From contig NZ_JAHBRX010000001.1 of assembly GCF_018398335.1 (NCBI RefSeq), positions 1 through 64,000 on the forward strand: 64,000 bases of DNA. The letters are read 5' to 3'. The notes beneath the pieces were generated by a model. It worked only from the letters and a program-made list of their open reading frames with translations. It was not told where the DNA came from and made no database searches. Both the position numbers and the translations under genes were made by a program. The stretch is from Chelatococcus sp. HY11 (GTDB lineage: Bacteria; Pseudomonadota; Alphaproteobacteria; Rhizobiales; Beijerinckiaceae). Within the stretch, counting starts at the first letter, position 1. Each line of letters opens with the position of its first letter. Positions 9,575 through 19,337 of the stretch are shown here, one piece after another.

Positions 9575-9608
9575 CCCATCCGGATATTTGGCCCATCCGG
9601 ATATCTGG
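9575..9608. repeat. tandem 17-bp repeat upstream of moxR
   Basis: Two back-to-back copies of CCCATCCGGATATYTGG (9575-9591 and 9592-9608) differ at one base. The second copy contains the near-palindrome CCGGATATCTGG centred on GATATC. The repeats lie 20 bases upstream of the moxR start codon, on the leader side, so they could be an operator or leader element. The rest of the gap to 9923 shows nothing I can name. Confidence 0.6.
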
Positions 9609-9923
9609 GCCGAGAACGTCATTTCCATCAAGGGCGATGCAAGCACGATGCCGCGAGTGGCTAAACTTTCAATGCTTATCAGCCATGCGCCGTTCCTCTG
9701 TCCGCGCGCCCTGACACAACCTACATATAGACTGGCACGCATTGCCTTCGAATGTCGGCGCTTTCAGTCACTTGCACAGGTTGCTCCCTGAAAATCTGCC
9801 GGGCAAGCGGCGGGACGTCCGTGCGAGGCCGCACGCGTGCTTCACAGGTGACAGGGAATAGGCTGGCCGTAACAATACATGGGGAAAATGACCCGAGACT
9901 GCGGCCGAGTTGGGGCTGAACGC

Positions 9924-10574
9924 ATGGATGGAACACAAGAAGACGTGAGGTCGCGTTTGTCGGCCCAGAGGCCTGGAGATCAGCCGCTCGCGGGTTTGAG
10001 CGCGGTCGCGCCGGGCCGGGGACCCGCGCCGGTCGATAAATGGAACCCGCCGTTCTGCGGGACGATCGACATGCGCATCGCGGCTGATGGCACCTGGTTC
10101 TACCAGGGCAGCCCGATTCGTCGTCCGGCGCTCGTGAAGCTGTTTGCCTCTGTCCTGCGTAAGGATCCGAATGGCTATGTCTTGGTCACGCCTGTCGAAT
10201 GCGTAGGCATTACTGTCGAGGATGTGCCGTTTCTCGCGGTTGAAATGGCGCTCGATGGGGCTGGTGCGCTGCATTTCCGCACCAATGTCGACGATCTCGT
10301 CGTGGTGGATGGTGACCATCCGTTACGATTCGAAACCGACAGCGACGGCGGCCTCAGGCCCTATCTGCGCGTGCGCGGCGACCTTTGGGCACGGCTGACG
10401 CGCGCCCTCGTTCACGATCTCGTGGAACTGGCGGAGGATCGGGACGGCCTGTTCGGGGTGCCGTCCGGGGCGCTTTTCTTCCCCATTGCGGCGATGGATG
10501 CTCTTGATGCATCCGCCGAGACCGCCGACGCTTCCCAGGCTGGCGGCCGGTCCGGGGGAGCGCGCGATGACTGA
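9924..10574 (+). CDS. DUF1285 family protein
   Basis: 216 aa. The family core is clear: WNPPFCGTIDMRIAADGTWF, then IRRPALVKLFASVLRK, VTPVECVGITVEDVPFLAVEM and a C-terminal FFPIAAMDAL. The biochemical function of DUF1285 is unknown. The start chosen is ATG 9924, 8 bases after GGGG; ATGs at 9879 and 9888 would add a low-complexity tail. It overlaps the CoA pyrophosphatase gene by 8 bases and heads a probable operon ending in the CCA transferase, an arrangement I recall as conserved in Hyphomicrobiales. Confidence 0.88.
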   Translation: MDGTQEDVRSRLSAQRPGDQPLAGLSAVAPGRGPAPVDKWNPPFCGTIDMRIAADGTWFYQGSPIRRPALVKLFASVLRKDPNGYVLVTPVECVGITVEDVPFLAVEMALDGAGALHFRTNVDDLVVVDGDHPLRFETDSDGGLRPYLRVRGDLWARLTRALVHDLVELAEDRDGLFGVPSGALFFPIAAMDALDASAETADASQAGGRSGGARDD

Positions 10575-11205
10575 GCATTTCGATCGCGTGACCTTCCAGG
10601 CGCTTGCCCGGGAACGCCTCTGGCCGACACCACCTTCCGCCTTGAACGCGGGCCGGGCCGGTGAAAACCTCCTGGGCCAGCCCGTCCCGCGCGAACGGTT
10701 GTCCGAGGCCCGCCCGGCGGCCGTTCTTGTTCCGGTCGTTGGCAGGGGCGGCGAAGTGACCGTCCTCCTGACGCAGCGGTCAGCCCATTTGCGCAGCCAC
10801 GCCTCACAGATCGCCTTTCCTGGTGGCCGGGTCGATGCGGCGGATCCGACACCGCTTGCCACGGCGCTGCGGGAGACGGAAGAGGAGGTCGGTCTGGCGC
10901 GGCACTTCGTGGAGCCCCTCGGGTATCTTGATACTCTCCGTACGCCGAGCGGATTCAGCATCGTGCCGGTCGTCGGATGGGTCGAGCCCGGTTTCCACCT
11001 CGTGCGAAACCCGGACGAGGTCGATGACATCTTCGAGGTTCCGTTCAGTTTTCTGATGAACGCCGGCAATCACCAAAAGATGATGCGCGAGGGCCCAGGC
11101 GGGCCGCGAGAAATCTATGCGATGCCCTACGGCGAGCGTCATATCTGGGGGGTAACGGCGAAAATCATCCGCAACCTCTACGAAAAGCTCTATGAGGGGG
11201 TATGA
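10567..11205 (+). CDS. CoA pyrophosphatase (NUDIX)
   Basis: 212 aa hydrolase expected to split coenzyme A or acyl-CoA into 3',5'-ADP and phosphopantetheine. It carries the UPF0035/NuBI motif LLTQRSAHLRSHASQIAFPGG directly before the Nudix box, which ends RETEEEVGL at about residue 108; the box has Asp in place of the first Glu, a pattern seen in this subfamily. The start at 10567 overlaps the DUF1285 stop, and its own stop overlaps the DUF6111 start, so translational coupling is likely. Confidence 0.92.
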   Translation: MTEHFDRVTFQALARERLWPTPPSALNAGRAGENLLGQPVPRERLSEARPAAVLVPVVGRGGEVTVLLTQRSAHLRSHASQIAFPGGRVDAADPTPLATALRETEEEVGLARHFVEPLGYLDTLRTPSGFSIVPVVGWVEPGFHLVRNPDEVDDIFEVPFSFLMNAGNHQKMMREGPGGPREIYAMPYGERHIWGVTAKIIRNLYEKLYEGV

Positions 11206-11459
11206 CCAGAGCATTGTTTGAAGGACTGGTGCTGTTTCTGGCGCCTTTCGCGCTCTTCGCGCTCTATCTCAGCGCGCGGCGGCGTAATCCATTCACCCGG
11301 CAGGCGTGGGACGGCCACGTCCACTGGCTTGTACTCGCGGGCCTCGTCGTGGTCATCGGATCGTTCGTCTACATAGGGCTGGTCGCCGAGCGCAGCACAG
11401 GCGCCTGGGTGCCTACTCAGATCAAGGACGGGGTGCTCGTTCCCGGGCATTTTGAATGA
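11202..11459 (+). CDS. DUF6111 family small membrane protein
   Basis: 85 aa, two predicted transmembrane helices: residues 6-24 (LVLFLAPFALFALYL) and about 42-62 (WLVLAGLVVVIGSFVYIGLV). The short basic loop RRRNPFTRQAW lies between them, and the conserved end is GAWVPTQIKDGVLVPGHFE. The ATG overlaps the previous stop by 4 bases (ATGA). I recall this family (DUF6111) as a constant neighbour of CCA transferase genes in rhizobia; its function is unknown. Confidence 0.82.
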   Translation: MTRALFEGLVLFLAPFALFALYLSARRRNPFTRQAWDGHVHWLVLAGLVVVIGSFVYIGLVAERSTGAWVPTQIKDGVLVPGHFE

Positions 11460-11501
11460 ACGGCGCAGCGTGATCGATTCGCAGTGCCTGGAGCTTGCTT
11501 C

Positions 11502-12764
11502 ATGCGAGAAAACGTCGGCACTTTTTCGCAGCCCGCTCTAGCCGCGCTTCTCGCGCGGCCCTCCCTGCAAATCCTGTTCGACGCACTCGCGATTTCCGGC
11601 GAGGACACGCGCGTCGTCGGTGGTGCGGTCCGCAACGCGCTGCTCGACCGGCCGATCAACGACATCGACTGCGCCACGACCATGACGCCTCGCGAGGTCG
11701 TCCGCCGTGCTGCCGCAGCCAGCTTGCGCACGATCCCGACCGGGCTCGAGCATGGCACCGTCACTGTTCTGGTCGGCGACGACAGCTATGAGGTGACGAC
11801 GCTGCGCGAGGATGTGGCGACCGACGGACGCCGGGCGACGGTTTCCTTCAGCAAGAGTTTCGCGGCCGATGCGGCACGGCGGGATTTCACCATCAACGCT
11901 CTCTATCTCAGCCGCGACGGTCGCCTGCATGATCCGGTGGGTGGTCTAGCCGATATCACGGCGCGGCGCGTCCGTTTCATCGGCGACCCCGAAACGCGTA
12001 TCCGCGAGGACTACCTCCGTATCCTCCGCTTCTTCCGCTTTCATGCGGACTATGCCGACGGGCCGCTCGATGCCGAAGGCCTGGCGGCGACCATCCGCCT
12101 GCGGGCCGGGCTCGATGGCCTCTCACGCGAGCGCGTGCGCGCGGAGTTTCTGAAGCTCCTCGTCGCGTTGCGCGCGGTTGAAACCATCGATGCCATGGCT
12201 GACGCGGGCTTGCTGCTGATGGTCATCGGTGGGGTCGGCGAGCGCGGGCGCCTGGCCCGGGCCGTGGCAGGGGAGGCGGCTCGCGCCAGTCCGGCCGACA
12301 GCGTGCTGCGTCTGGCGGCCCTTGCTGTCACCACGAGTGAGGATGCGTTGCGGCTGAAGCAGAGCCTGCGGCTTTCCAATGGCGAGTTCGAGCGGCTGGC
12401 GGCTTACGCACGCCTTCTGGAGACGCTACGAAGCGTGGTCGAGCCCCTCGACGCGCGCGCCGTCCGGCGTCTCGCGGTGACCGAGGGGCTCGGATCGCTC
12501 AGCGACGTGCTGGCGGTCGTGGCGGGCGAGCCGCGTCCGGAACTCACGGCTGACGCGCTGCCTCAGCTCGATGCCTATCGCGAGGGGCGTCCGGTTCCGG
12601 TCTTCCGCCTGTCCGGCCGGGACGCGCTCGCGCTCGGTGTCGAGAAGGGGCCGGAGGTCGGGCGTGCGCTCGAAAGGGCGAAGGCGCTGTGGCTCGATGC
12701 CGACTGCCCGGATGATCAGGACACGGCATGGGCGCTTCTTGCGCAAGCTGTCAAAGACCTGTGA
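11502..12764 (+). CDS. CCA tRNA nucleotidyltransferase / poly(A) polymerase family
   Basis: 420 aa class II nucleotidyltransferase that should add or repair the 3' CCA of tRNAs. The head domain shows GGAVRN (residues 40-45) and the metal-binding D54-I-D56, then the RRDFTINAL and RIREDYLRILRFFRFHADY segments typical of the family; a helical tRNA-binding C-terminus follows. The start is ATG 11502, 8 bases after GGAG; a GTG at 11484 is also in frame. It is the last gene of the DUF1285 operon, 42 bases after the DUF6111 gene. Confidence 0.94.
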   Translation: MRENVGTFSQPALAALLARPSLQILFDALAISGEDTRVVGGAVRNALLDRPINDIDCATTMTPREVVRRAAAASLRTIPTGLEHGTVTVLVGDDSYEVTTLREDVATDGRRATVSFSKSFAADAARRDFTINALYLSRDGRLHDPVGGLADITARRVRFIGDPETRIREDYLRILRFFRFHADYADGPLDAEGLAATIRLRAGLDGLSRERVRAEFLKLLVALRAVETIDAMADAGLLLMVIGGVGERGRLARAVAGEAARASPADSVLRLAALAVTTSEDALRLKQSLRLSNGEFERLAAYARLLETLRSVVEPLDARAVRRLAVTEGLGSLSDVLAVVAGEPRPELTADALPQLDAYREGRPVPVFRLSGRDALALGVEKGPEVGRALERAKALWLDADCPDDQDTAWALLAQAVKDL

Positions 12765-12892
12765 GGCGAATCATCGCAACAATGCGGGAGTGACTCGGAC
12801 AGAGTGACTCGCGCATAGCCTCGACCAGGGGTAGCATGACCCGGCGGGTGCCTCCCATTTGGGCTGCCGTCAGGCTGTAACCGGACATCGTC

Positions 12893-13159
12893 ATGGCTCG
12901 TACCGTTCAGCGTCCTTCCGATCTCGCCCAGCGCCTTGCCGCGCGGCGTGATGTTGTCCAGCGACGTGAGCGCGATGCGACCAACTCGCCCTGGCGGCGG
13001 GAAACCTTCACGCTGCCGCGCGAGGCGGCGCGGGAGAAGGCACGCGAATGGTTCGAGCGCTTCCCGAAGGCCGCCTACATGACCGAGGTAGAAAACTGGC
13101 GAGAACTCGACGACGGGCAGATCGAATTCACCATCCGCTGTCTGCCCAGCGCGGATTGA
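12893..13159 (+). CDS. small conserved hypothetical protein
   Basis: 88 aa, basic and soluble. The N-terminal half is Arg-rich and helical (SDLAQRLAARRDVVQRRERD). The second half contains PWRRETFTLPREAAREKAREWFERFPKAAYMTEVENWRELDDGQIEFTIRCLPSAD-type sequence, which looks like a compact alpha/beta domain. Codon use is like that of its neighbours. I believe similar proteins occur in related rhizobia but know no function. It stands 128 bases after the CCA transferase gene. Confidence 0.7.
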   Translation: MARTVQRPSDLAQRLAARRDVVQRRERDATNSPWRRETFTLPREAAREKAREWFERFPKAAYMTEVENWRELDDGQIEFTIRCLPSAD

Positions 13160-13187
13160 GCCTTCCTGCCATCCCCGGATCCTCCTG

Positions 13188-13278
13188 GTCATCCCGGGCT
13201 CCGCCTCGCGGCCGCCCCGGGATGACACCTGGGGAACCGAGGGGCCCAAGCTTTGATCCCTCCCCGAGGGGAGGGATC
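13188..13278. repeat. two perfect palindromes between converging genes
   Basis: Two strong inverted repeats lie between the small protein gene and hemF. At 13188-13226, GTCATCCCGGG pairs with CCCGGGATGAC across 17 bases. At 13255-13278, GATCCCTCCCC pairs with GGGGAGGGATC across 2 bases. The first shares its TCATCCC-type ends with the longer repeats at 27217 and 43622. Neither has a T-run; they are probably repetitive extragenic elements, possibly also acting as transcript ends. Confidence 0.75.
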
Positions 13279-13309
13279 GTCCCCACCCGCCCGGATAGCG
13301 AAACGGCGC

Positions 13310-14218
13310 TCAGGGCCAGCGTACGCTCGGCGGCATCGAGGACAGGATGGAATCCACGTTGCCGCCCGTCTTCAGGCCGAACAACGTGCCGCGATCGTAG
13401 AGTAGGTTGAATTCGACGTAGCGTCCCCGGCGAATGCATTGTTCCTCGCGGTCGGCGTCCGTCCAGGATTTCTCGACATTGTCGGTGACGATGCGCGGGT
13501 AGATCGCGTGAAAGGCCTCGCCGACGCTGCGGGTGAAGGCCATGTCGGCCGAGAAATCGCCGGACCAGTGGTGGTCGTAGAAGATGCCGCCGATGCCACG
13601 CGGCTCCTTGCGGTGCGGCAGGTAGAAATATTCGTCGCACCAATCCTTGTAGCGCTGATAGGGGGCGATGGCCGCATGGGCGTCGCAGGCTTCGCGCATG
13701 GCCCGGTGAAAGGCGATGGCGTCGGGGTCCTCCTGAAGGCGACGGCGATCGAGGACCGGCGTCAAGTCCGCCCCACCGCCAAACCAGGACTTCGAGGTGG
13801 CGACGAGGCGCGTGTTCATGTGCACGGTCGGCACATTCGGATTCCAGGGGTGTGCGATCAGCGAGATGCCGGTGGCGAAGAAGCGCGGGTCCGCGTCCGT
13901 GCCCGGGATCTGGCTGCGGAACTCCGGCGCGAATTCGCCGTGTACCGTCGAGCAGTGCACGCTGACTTTCTCGAAGACGCGCCCGCGCATCACGGCCATG
14001 GTGCCGCCGCCTCCGGCGGCACCCGTGTGGTCACGACGCTGCCAGGGCGTGCGCTCGAAGCGCCCGGGCTCCGTCGCCTCCGGGAAGAACGGGCCGGCCG
14101 CGGCGTCCTCAAGGGTCTCGAAGCTGGCGCAGATGCGGTCGCGCAGTGCCTCGAACCATTTGCGCGCCTCGTCGCGCTGGGCGTCTGTGGCGATGATGTC
14201 GGTGACGGCGGAACCCAT
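13310..14218 (-). CDS. hemF: oxygen-dependent coproporphyrinogen III oxidase
   Basis: 302 aa cytosolic enzyme of haem synthesis that converts coproporphyrinogen III to protoporphyrinogen IX with O2. Family motifs are intact: [59 protein letters not shown] and the final [16 protein letters not shown]. The start is ATG 14218, just after GAAGGAG; 13 upstream codons are open but lack a site. The trmL gene follows the same strand upstream, 62 bases away, so they may be cotranscribed. Confidence 0.97.
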   Translation of the reverse strand: MGSAVTDIIATDAQRDEARKWFEALRDRICASFETLEDAAAGPFFPEATEPGRFERTPWQRRDHTGAAGGGGTMAVMRGRVFEKVSVHCSTVHGEFAPEFRSQIPGTDADPRFFATGISLIAHPWNPNVPTVHMNTRLVATSKSWFGGGADLTPVLDRRRLQEDPDAIAFHRAMREACDAHAAIAPYQRYKDWCDEYFYLPHRKEPRGIGGIFYDHHWSGDFSADMAFTRSVGEAFHAIYPRIVTDNVEKSWTDADREEQCIRRGRYVEFNLLYDRGTLFGLKTGGNVDSILSSMPPSVRWP

Positions 14219-14280
14219 GGCAGCTCCTTCGGGCGGTTCTAGGCGTATCTTTCTCATCGGGCGGCTGGCTGAAAGGATCG

Positions 14281-14757
14281 CTACGCGCCTGGCCAGCCGT
14301 CCGTTTGCCGCAATGCCTCGCCGACTATCATGGCGCCCGCGACGGCGACATTGAGCGAGCGCAAATCGGCGACCATAGGCACGAGAATGCGGGCATCCGC
14401 CGCAGCGTGCACCGTGTCAGGCACCCCGGCCGATTCGCGGCCGAGCAGGATGATGTCGCCCGGCGCGAAGGCGAAGCGCGTATAGGGCGTCGCACCCTGC
14501 GTCGTCGCCAGCACGAGCCGGCGTTTCGCCCCGCGCCGCCAGTCGTCGAAGGCGGTCCATGACACGTGACGCTCAATCGTCACACGATCGAGATAGTCCA
14601 TGCCCGCCCGCCGGAAGGCGCGATCGCTCACGGGGAAGCCGGCCGGCTCGATGATGTGGGCCTCCACGGCGAGGCAGGCGCAGAGCCTGAGTAGTGTCCC
14701 CGTGTTCTGGGGAATGTCGGGCTGATAGAGGGCGAGGGCGATGGGGGCATGCTGCAT
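14281..14757 (-). CDS. trmL: tRNA (cytidine(34)-2'-O)-methyltransferase
   Basis: 158 aa SPOUT-fold methyltransferase that should 2'-O-methylate the wobble base of leucine tRNAs. It has the TrmL signature [20 protein letters not shown] at the N-terminus and the knot region [14 protein letters not shown] followed by [13 protein letters not shown]. The length matches the family. The start is ATG 14757; the frame is open 66 codons more, but the homology starts here. It is divergent from the ABC exporter, 177 bases away. Confidence 0.94.
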   Translation of the reverse strand: MQHAPIALALYQPDIPQNTGTLLRLCACLAVEAHIIEPAGFPVSDRAFRRAGMDYLDRVTIERHVSWTAFDDWRRGAKRRLVLATTQGATPYTRFAFAPGDIILLGRESAGVPDTVHAAADARILVPMVADLRSLNVAVAGAMIVGEALRQTDGWPGA

Positions 14758-14934
14758 CGTGAGGGCCTGCGCGCTTCCCGGCTCCGCGTCAAGCCGTCTT
14801 CCGAGGCCGGTTGAGCCCGCGATGCCCGGTCGCGTCTGCGTCTGCCGCGCATCACGGTTGCGCCTCTTTTCTGGGCGAATCGCTACGGGCGTGTATCCTG
14901 TCCGGCTTTTTGAGACGCCACTGAGGGTTATGCC

Positions 14935-16827
14935 GTGCTGCAGCGCTGGTTGCAAAGATGCCTGACATGGTGCGAGCAGCGCGTCGACGTGTTCGCTCCC
15001 TTCGACGATATGCGCATGCCGCCGGAGAGCTTCTTCGGCTTCGCCTGGTATTATCTCAAGCCGGTGCGCTTCTGGCTGGTGCTCATCCTGTTGAGTTCGC
15101 TGGTCATCTCGATTGTCGATTCGTCATTGCTTCTGATCGTCGGCTGGCTGGTCGATCGGCTCGCTGGCTCGACGCCCGCCGCGTTTTTCACGGACTACGG
15201 TGTGATCATCATTGGTGGCGGTATCGCCATCCTGGTGTTGCGGCCGCTGTTCACAGCCATCAACGAAATGCTCGTCGATCAGGTTGTCGTGCCGCAGCTG
15301 ACCAATATGATCCGCTGGCGGGCGCATCTCTACACGATCAATCATTCGCTCGCCTATTTCCAGGGGGACTTCGCGGGCCGGCTCGCCAACCGCATCGTCC
15401 AGGTCGGACCGGCGCTGCGCGAAATCGCCACCGGGCTTGTGGATAACCTGTGGTTCGTGGCCGTCTATGCGGTCACCGCGATCACGGTGTTCGGGCAGAT
15501 CGGCATCCTGCTTGCCGTGCCGGTCGTCGCCTGGGTCGTTCTCTATATCGCGCTGCTCATCTACTTCGTACCGCGTGCCCAGCAGCGTTCCCAGGCGGTG
15601 GCCGACAGGCGCTCCTATCTCGTCGGCCGCGTCGTCGATACCTACACGAACATATTGACCGTCAAGCTGTTCGCGCGCGTCGCCGAAGAGCGCTCGGCAG
15701 TGCGTGAGGCGATCGCCGACCACACCACGACGATGCTGACGCAGATGCGGCTGATGACCGGTGTCAGCGTCACCCTCTCTGCGCTGAATACATTGCTGTT
15801 CGTGGTGTCGACGAGCGCCGCCATCTATCTGTGGTCGCTCGGCCAGATGAGTCCGGGCGCGATCGCCGCGTCGCTGGCTCTGGTCCTGCGCATCATCACC
15901 ATGTCGGGCTGGGTCATGCAGGTCGTGCGGAGCCTGTTCGACAATGTCGGGACCGTGCAGGAGAGCATGGAGACCATCGTGCGGCCGCACGGCGTCGTCG
16001 ATGCGCCCGACGCCAAGCCACTCGTGGTCAACGGGGGCGAAATCCGCTTCGAGAACGTGCGCTTCCACTATGGCCGCACTTCCGGTGTGGTCGAAAATCT
16101 CAATCTTGTGGTTAAGCCTGGGGAAAAGGTCGGGCTGGTCGGGCCGAGCGGCGCGGGCAAGTCCACCCTCGTCAGCCTTCTCCTGCGGCTCTATGACCTC
16201 GAGGGGGGGCGCATCCTCATCGACGGCCAGGATATCGCCCAGACGACGCAGGATTCATTGCGCCAGCAGATCGCAGTCGTCAGTCAGGACACATCCCTCC
16301 TGCATCGCTCCATCCGGGACAATATCCGCTACGGGAAGCCGGACGCGCCGGAAGAGGCCGTTCGCCGGGCCGCGCAATTGGCCGACGCGGAGACCTTCAT
16401 CGCCGGCCTTGAAGACCATCGTGGCCGCCGTGGCTTCGATTCGCATGTGGGCGAGCGCGGTGTGAAGCTCTCCGGCGGACAGCGCCAACGCATCGCGATT
16501 GCCCGTGTGCTTCTCAAGAACGCGCCGATCCTGGTGCTCGACGAAGCGACATCGGCGCTTGATTCGGAGGCCGAAGCCGCGATCCAGAGCCAGCTGGCGC
16601 ATCTGATGGATGGCAAGACCGTCATCGCGATCGCCCATCGCCTGTCGACAATCGCCGCCCTCGACCGGCTTGTCGTCATGGACCGTGGCGCGATCGTCGA
16701 GCATGGGACCCATGACGAACTGATCGCGAGGGGCGGTCTTTACGCCAGGCTGTGGCACCGGCAATCCGGCGGGTTCCTTGCGCCCGACGGCGGCGCGGCC
16801 GCGCTGGAGAGCGAAGCCGCGGTCTGA
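14935..16827 (+). CDS. ABC exporter, fused membrane and ATPase domains
   Basis: 630 aa half-transporter of the MsbA/Atm1 type. Six helices cover about residues 35-330. The nucleotide-binding domain has Walker A GPSGAGKST (from about residue 403), signature LSGGQRQRIAIAR (about 512), Walker B ILVLDEATSALD and the H-loop AHRLST. It should work as a homodimer or heterodimer; the substrate is unknown. The start is GTG 14935, 9 bases after GAGG; an overlapping ATG at 14930 is out of frame. It stands alone. Confidence 0.93.
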   Translation: MLQRWLQRCLTWCEQRVDVFAPFDDMRMPPESFFGFAWYYLKPVRFWLVLILLSSLVISIVDSSLLLIVGWLVDRLAGSTPAAFFTDYGVIIIGGGIAILVLRPLFTAINEMLVDQVVVPQLTNMIRWRAHLYTINHSLAYFQGDFAGRLANRIVQVGPALREIATGLVDNLWFVAVYAVTAITVFGQIGILLAVPVVAWVVLYIALLIYFVPRAQQRSQAVADRRSYLVGRVVDTYTNILTVKLFARVAEERSAVREAIADHTTTMLTQMRLMTGVSVTLSALNTLLFVVSTSAAIYLWSLGQMSPGAIAASLALVLRIITMSGWVMQVVRSLFDNVGTVQESMETIVRPHGVVDAPDAKPLVVNGGEIRFENVRFHYGRTSGVVENLNLVVKPGEKVGLVGPSGAGKSTLVSLLLRLYDLEGGRILIDGQDIAQTTQDSLRQQIAVVSQDTSLLHRSIRDNIRYGKPDAPEEAVRRAAQLADAETFIAGLEDHRGRRGFDSHVGERGVKLSGGQRQRIAIARVLLKNAPILVLDEATSALDSEAEAAIQSQLAHLMDGKTVIAIAHRLSTIAALDRLVVMDRGAIVEHGTHDELIARGGLYARLWHRQSGGFLAPDGGAAALESEAAV

Positions 16828-17317
16828 CGCTCAGCGGTTCAGGTTGCGGGGCGGCGGGGGGCGGCGTCCCGGGGGTAGCTCGATCCGCGCTCGGGAGCTG
16901 CGTGCGACGGAATTGCGCAGCCGGGTGTGGCAAAAAGCGCCGCTCGCGCAAAGACCTCCAAGGGATAGCTGCGCACGGCTTTCTTTCCCTCGCCAGGCGG
17001 TGGAAATCGGCCGTGCGCGCCGTTGGCGCCTGGAATGTCGATACCCCCCAAGCCTATGGACATGCTTCTAGAACCATGCCAAAGAGCCGCCACATGGTGA
17101 GGGTGATGGCGACTCCCGGTCGCATTGCGGCCATCGTCACGCCGTGGTTGTTGCTATGTCGGCAGCAGTGCTGCTTGCGGGAGGTTTCGTGCGGGATGGC
17201 GAGTGCAGGGTTTAAGGCCCTCATTGTGTCCCGCCGGGCCGACGTGGGTGTTGCTGGCGTTGGAGAGAATGGATCCGGCGCGAGTGGAACCGGACTATCG
17301 AGGACTGGGGAGCCGTT
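16828..17317. other. 490-base gap upstream of petA, no gene seen
   Basis: GC-rich sequence with G-runs near 16850 and no frame with plausible composition. It must contain the promoter of petABC, but I find no confident -35/-10 pair or palindrome. Confidence 0.5.
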
Positions 17318-17878
17318 GTGGCTGAGATAACAAGTTCTGAGCCGACCAGGCGGGATTTTCTCTACATCGCGACGGGTGCCGTTGGTGCCGTTGGTTTGGG
17401 GAGTGTCGTCTGGCCTTTCATCAGCCAGATGAACCCCGATGCCTCCACGCTGGCGCTCAGCACGGTGGAAGTCGATGTCGGCCAGGTGGCCGAAGGGCAG
17501 AGCATCACCGTCAAGTGGCGCGGCAAGCCGGTTTTCGTCCGTCACCGCACGGCCAAGGAAATCGAGGAAGCCAAGGCCGTTCCCCTCGGCCAGTTGGTTG
17601 ATCAGAACGCCCGCAACGCCAATCTGGGTGCCGACGCGTCCGCCACCGATGCCAACCGCGCCGCGGCGGGCAAGGAAGCTTGGCTCGTCATGATCGGCAT
17701 CTGCACCCATCTCGGCTGTGTGCCGCTCGGCCAACAGGGGAACTATGACGGCTGGTTCTGCCCCTGCCATGGCTCGCATTATGATTCCGCTGGCCGTATC
17801 CGTCAGGGGCCTGCGCCGGAGAACATGCATATTCCGGTCTATTCCTTCATTTCCGATACGACCTTGCGCATCGGTTGA
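17318..17878 (+). CDS. petA: ubiquinol-cytochrome c reductase iron-sulfur subunit (Rieske)
   Basis: 186 aa subunit of the cytochrome bc1 complex; it moves one electron from ubiquinol to cytochrome c1 through a 2Fe-2S centre. Cluster ligands are in C129-T-H131-L-G-C134 and C148-P-C150-H151. The N-terminus has a twin-arginine motif (TRRDFLY) before a single anchor helix, the usual Tat-exported signal anchor. The start is GTG 17318, 7 bases after GGGGAG. It is the first gene of petABC. Confidence 0.98.
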   Translation: MAEITSSEPTRRDFLYIATGAVGAVGLGSVVWPFISQMNPDASTLALSTVEVDVGQVAEGQSITVKWRGKPVFVRHRTAKEIEEAKAVPLGQLVDQNARNANLGADASATDANRAAAGKEAWLVMIGICTHLGCVPLGQQGNYDGWFCPCHGSHYDSAGRIRQGPAPENMHIPVYSFISDTTLRIG

Positions 17879-17920
17879 TGGCCGCAGCAGCGTGAAGCCG
17901 GGGAGCTACCTGAGAAAGCC

Positions 17921-19210
17921 ATGAGCAGCGGACATTCGACCTACGTTCCGAAAAGCGCCTTCATGAAGTGGTTCGAGAGCCGCCTTCCGTTGGGCGGTCT
18001 CATCCATTCGTCGTTCATCGCTTTTCCGGTTCCGCGCAACCTGAACTATCTGTGGACCTTCGGCGGCATCCTGTCGTTCATGCTGGTCGCGCAGATCGTC
18101 ACGGGCGTCGTGCTGGTGATGCACTATACCCCGCACGTGACGCTCGCCTTCACGTCCGTCGAGCATATCATGCGTGACGTGAACTACGGCTGGCTCATCC
18201 GCTACCTGCATTCCAACGGCGCGTCGATGTTCTTCATCGCCGTCTACATCCACATGTTCCGTGGCATGTATTACGGCTCCTACAAGGCGCCGCGCGAAGT
18301 GCTTTGGATTCTCGGCGTCATCATCTTCCTCCTGATGATGGCCACCGCCTTCATGGGCTACGTGCTGCCGTGGGGCCAGATGAGCTTCTGGGGCGCTACC
18401 GTCATCACCAATCTTTTCTCGGCGCTGCCCTTCGTCGGCGAGCCGATCGTGACGTGGCTGTGGGGCGGCTTCTCGGTGGACAACCCGACGCTGAACCGCT
18501 TCTTCTCGCTGCATTACCTGCTGCCGTTCATGATCGCCGGCGTCGTCGTGCTGCATATCTGGGCGCTGCACCATGTCGGCCAGAACAATCCGACCGGCGT
18601 CGAGATCAAGGACATCAAGAAGGACACGCTGCCCTTCACGCCCTATGCGACCATCAAGGACGCCTTCGGCATCGTCTGCTTCATGCTGTTCTTCGCCTGG
18701 TTCGTATTCTACCAGCCGAACTATCTCGGGCACGCCGACAACTACATTCCGGCCAACCCGCTCGTGACGCCCGCTCATATCGTTCCGGAATGGTACTTCC
18801 TGCCCTTCTACGCGATCCTGCGCGCGATCCCGGACAAGCTCGGAGGCGTGCTTGCGATGTTCGGCGCCATAGCCGTGCTCGCCTTCCTGCCATGGCTTGA
18901 TACATCCAAGGTGCGCTCGGCCGTCTATCGCCCTATCTACCGGCAGCTGTTCTGGGTGCTGGCGCTGGTGTCGGTCGGCCTCGGTTATCTCGGGGCGATG
19001 CCGCCCGAAGGCGGTTACGTCATCGCCTCTCGCCTGCTGACGGCTTATTACTTCATCCACTTCCTGGTTCTTCTGCCGCTGCTCGGCCTTATCGAGAAGC
19101 CAAAGGCGCTGCCGAATTCCATTGCGGATGCCGTGCTTGCCAAGCATGCCGGCGCCGGTGGAGCGATGGTCGCGCAGGGTGCGGCCTCCGCGCCGAACAC
19201 GAAGGGATGA
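17921..19210 (+). CDS. petB: cytochrome b of the bc1 complex
   Basis: 429 aa integral membrane subunit, the full length of alphaproteobacterial cytochrome b, with eight predicted helices. It binds both b haems and holds the Qo and Qi quinone sites. Haem-binding histidine pairs are in [18 protein letters not shown] and [19 protein letters not shown]. The Qo-site motif PEWY is present ([15 protein letters not shown]). It lies 42 bases after petA and 127 bases before petC. Confidence 0.98.
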   Translation: MSSGHSTYVPKSAFMKWFESRLPLGGLIHSSFIAFPVPRNLNYLWTFGGILSFMLVAQIVTGVVLVMHYTPHVTLAFTSVEHIMRDVNYGWLIRYLHSNGASMFFIAVYIHMFRGMYYGSYKAPREVLWILGVIIFLLMMATAFMGYVLPWGQMSFWGATVITNLFSALPFVGEPIVTWLWGGFSVDNPTLNRFFSLHYLLPFMIAGVVVLHIWALHHVGQNNPTGVEIKDIKKDTLPFTPYATIKDAFGIVCFMLFFAWFVFYQPNYLGHADNYIPANPLVTPAHIVPEWYFLPFYAILRAIPDKLGGVLAMFGAIAVLAFLPWLDTSKVRSAVYRPIYRQLFWVLALVSVGLGYLGAMPPEGGYVIASRLLTAYYFIHFLVLLPLLGLIEKPKALPNSIADAVLAKHAGAGGAMVAQGAASAPNTKG

Positions 19211-19337
19211 CGGCTCGTCCCATGACGGGCTCGCGACCGCCCCGCAATCGCCGGCACAGGCGGTTGTGGGACGGGGCGGACAGAATGATGGTTCAGATGG
19301 GCCGGCCAATGGCCATCGCCGAGGGATTTTGAGGGAT

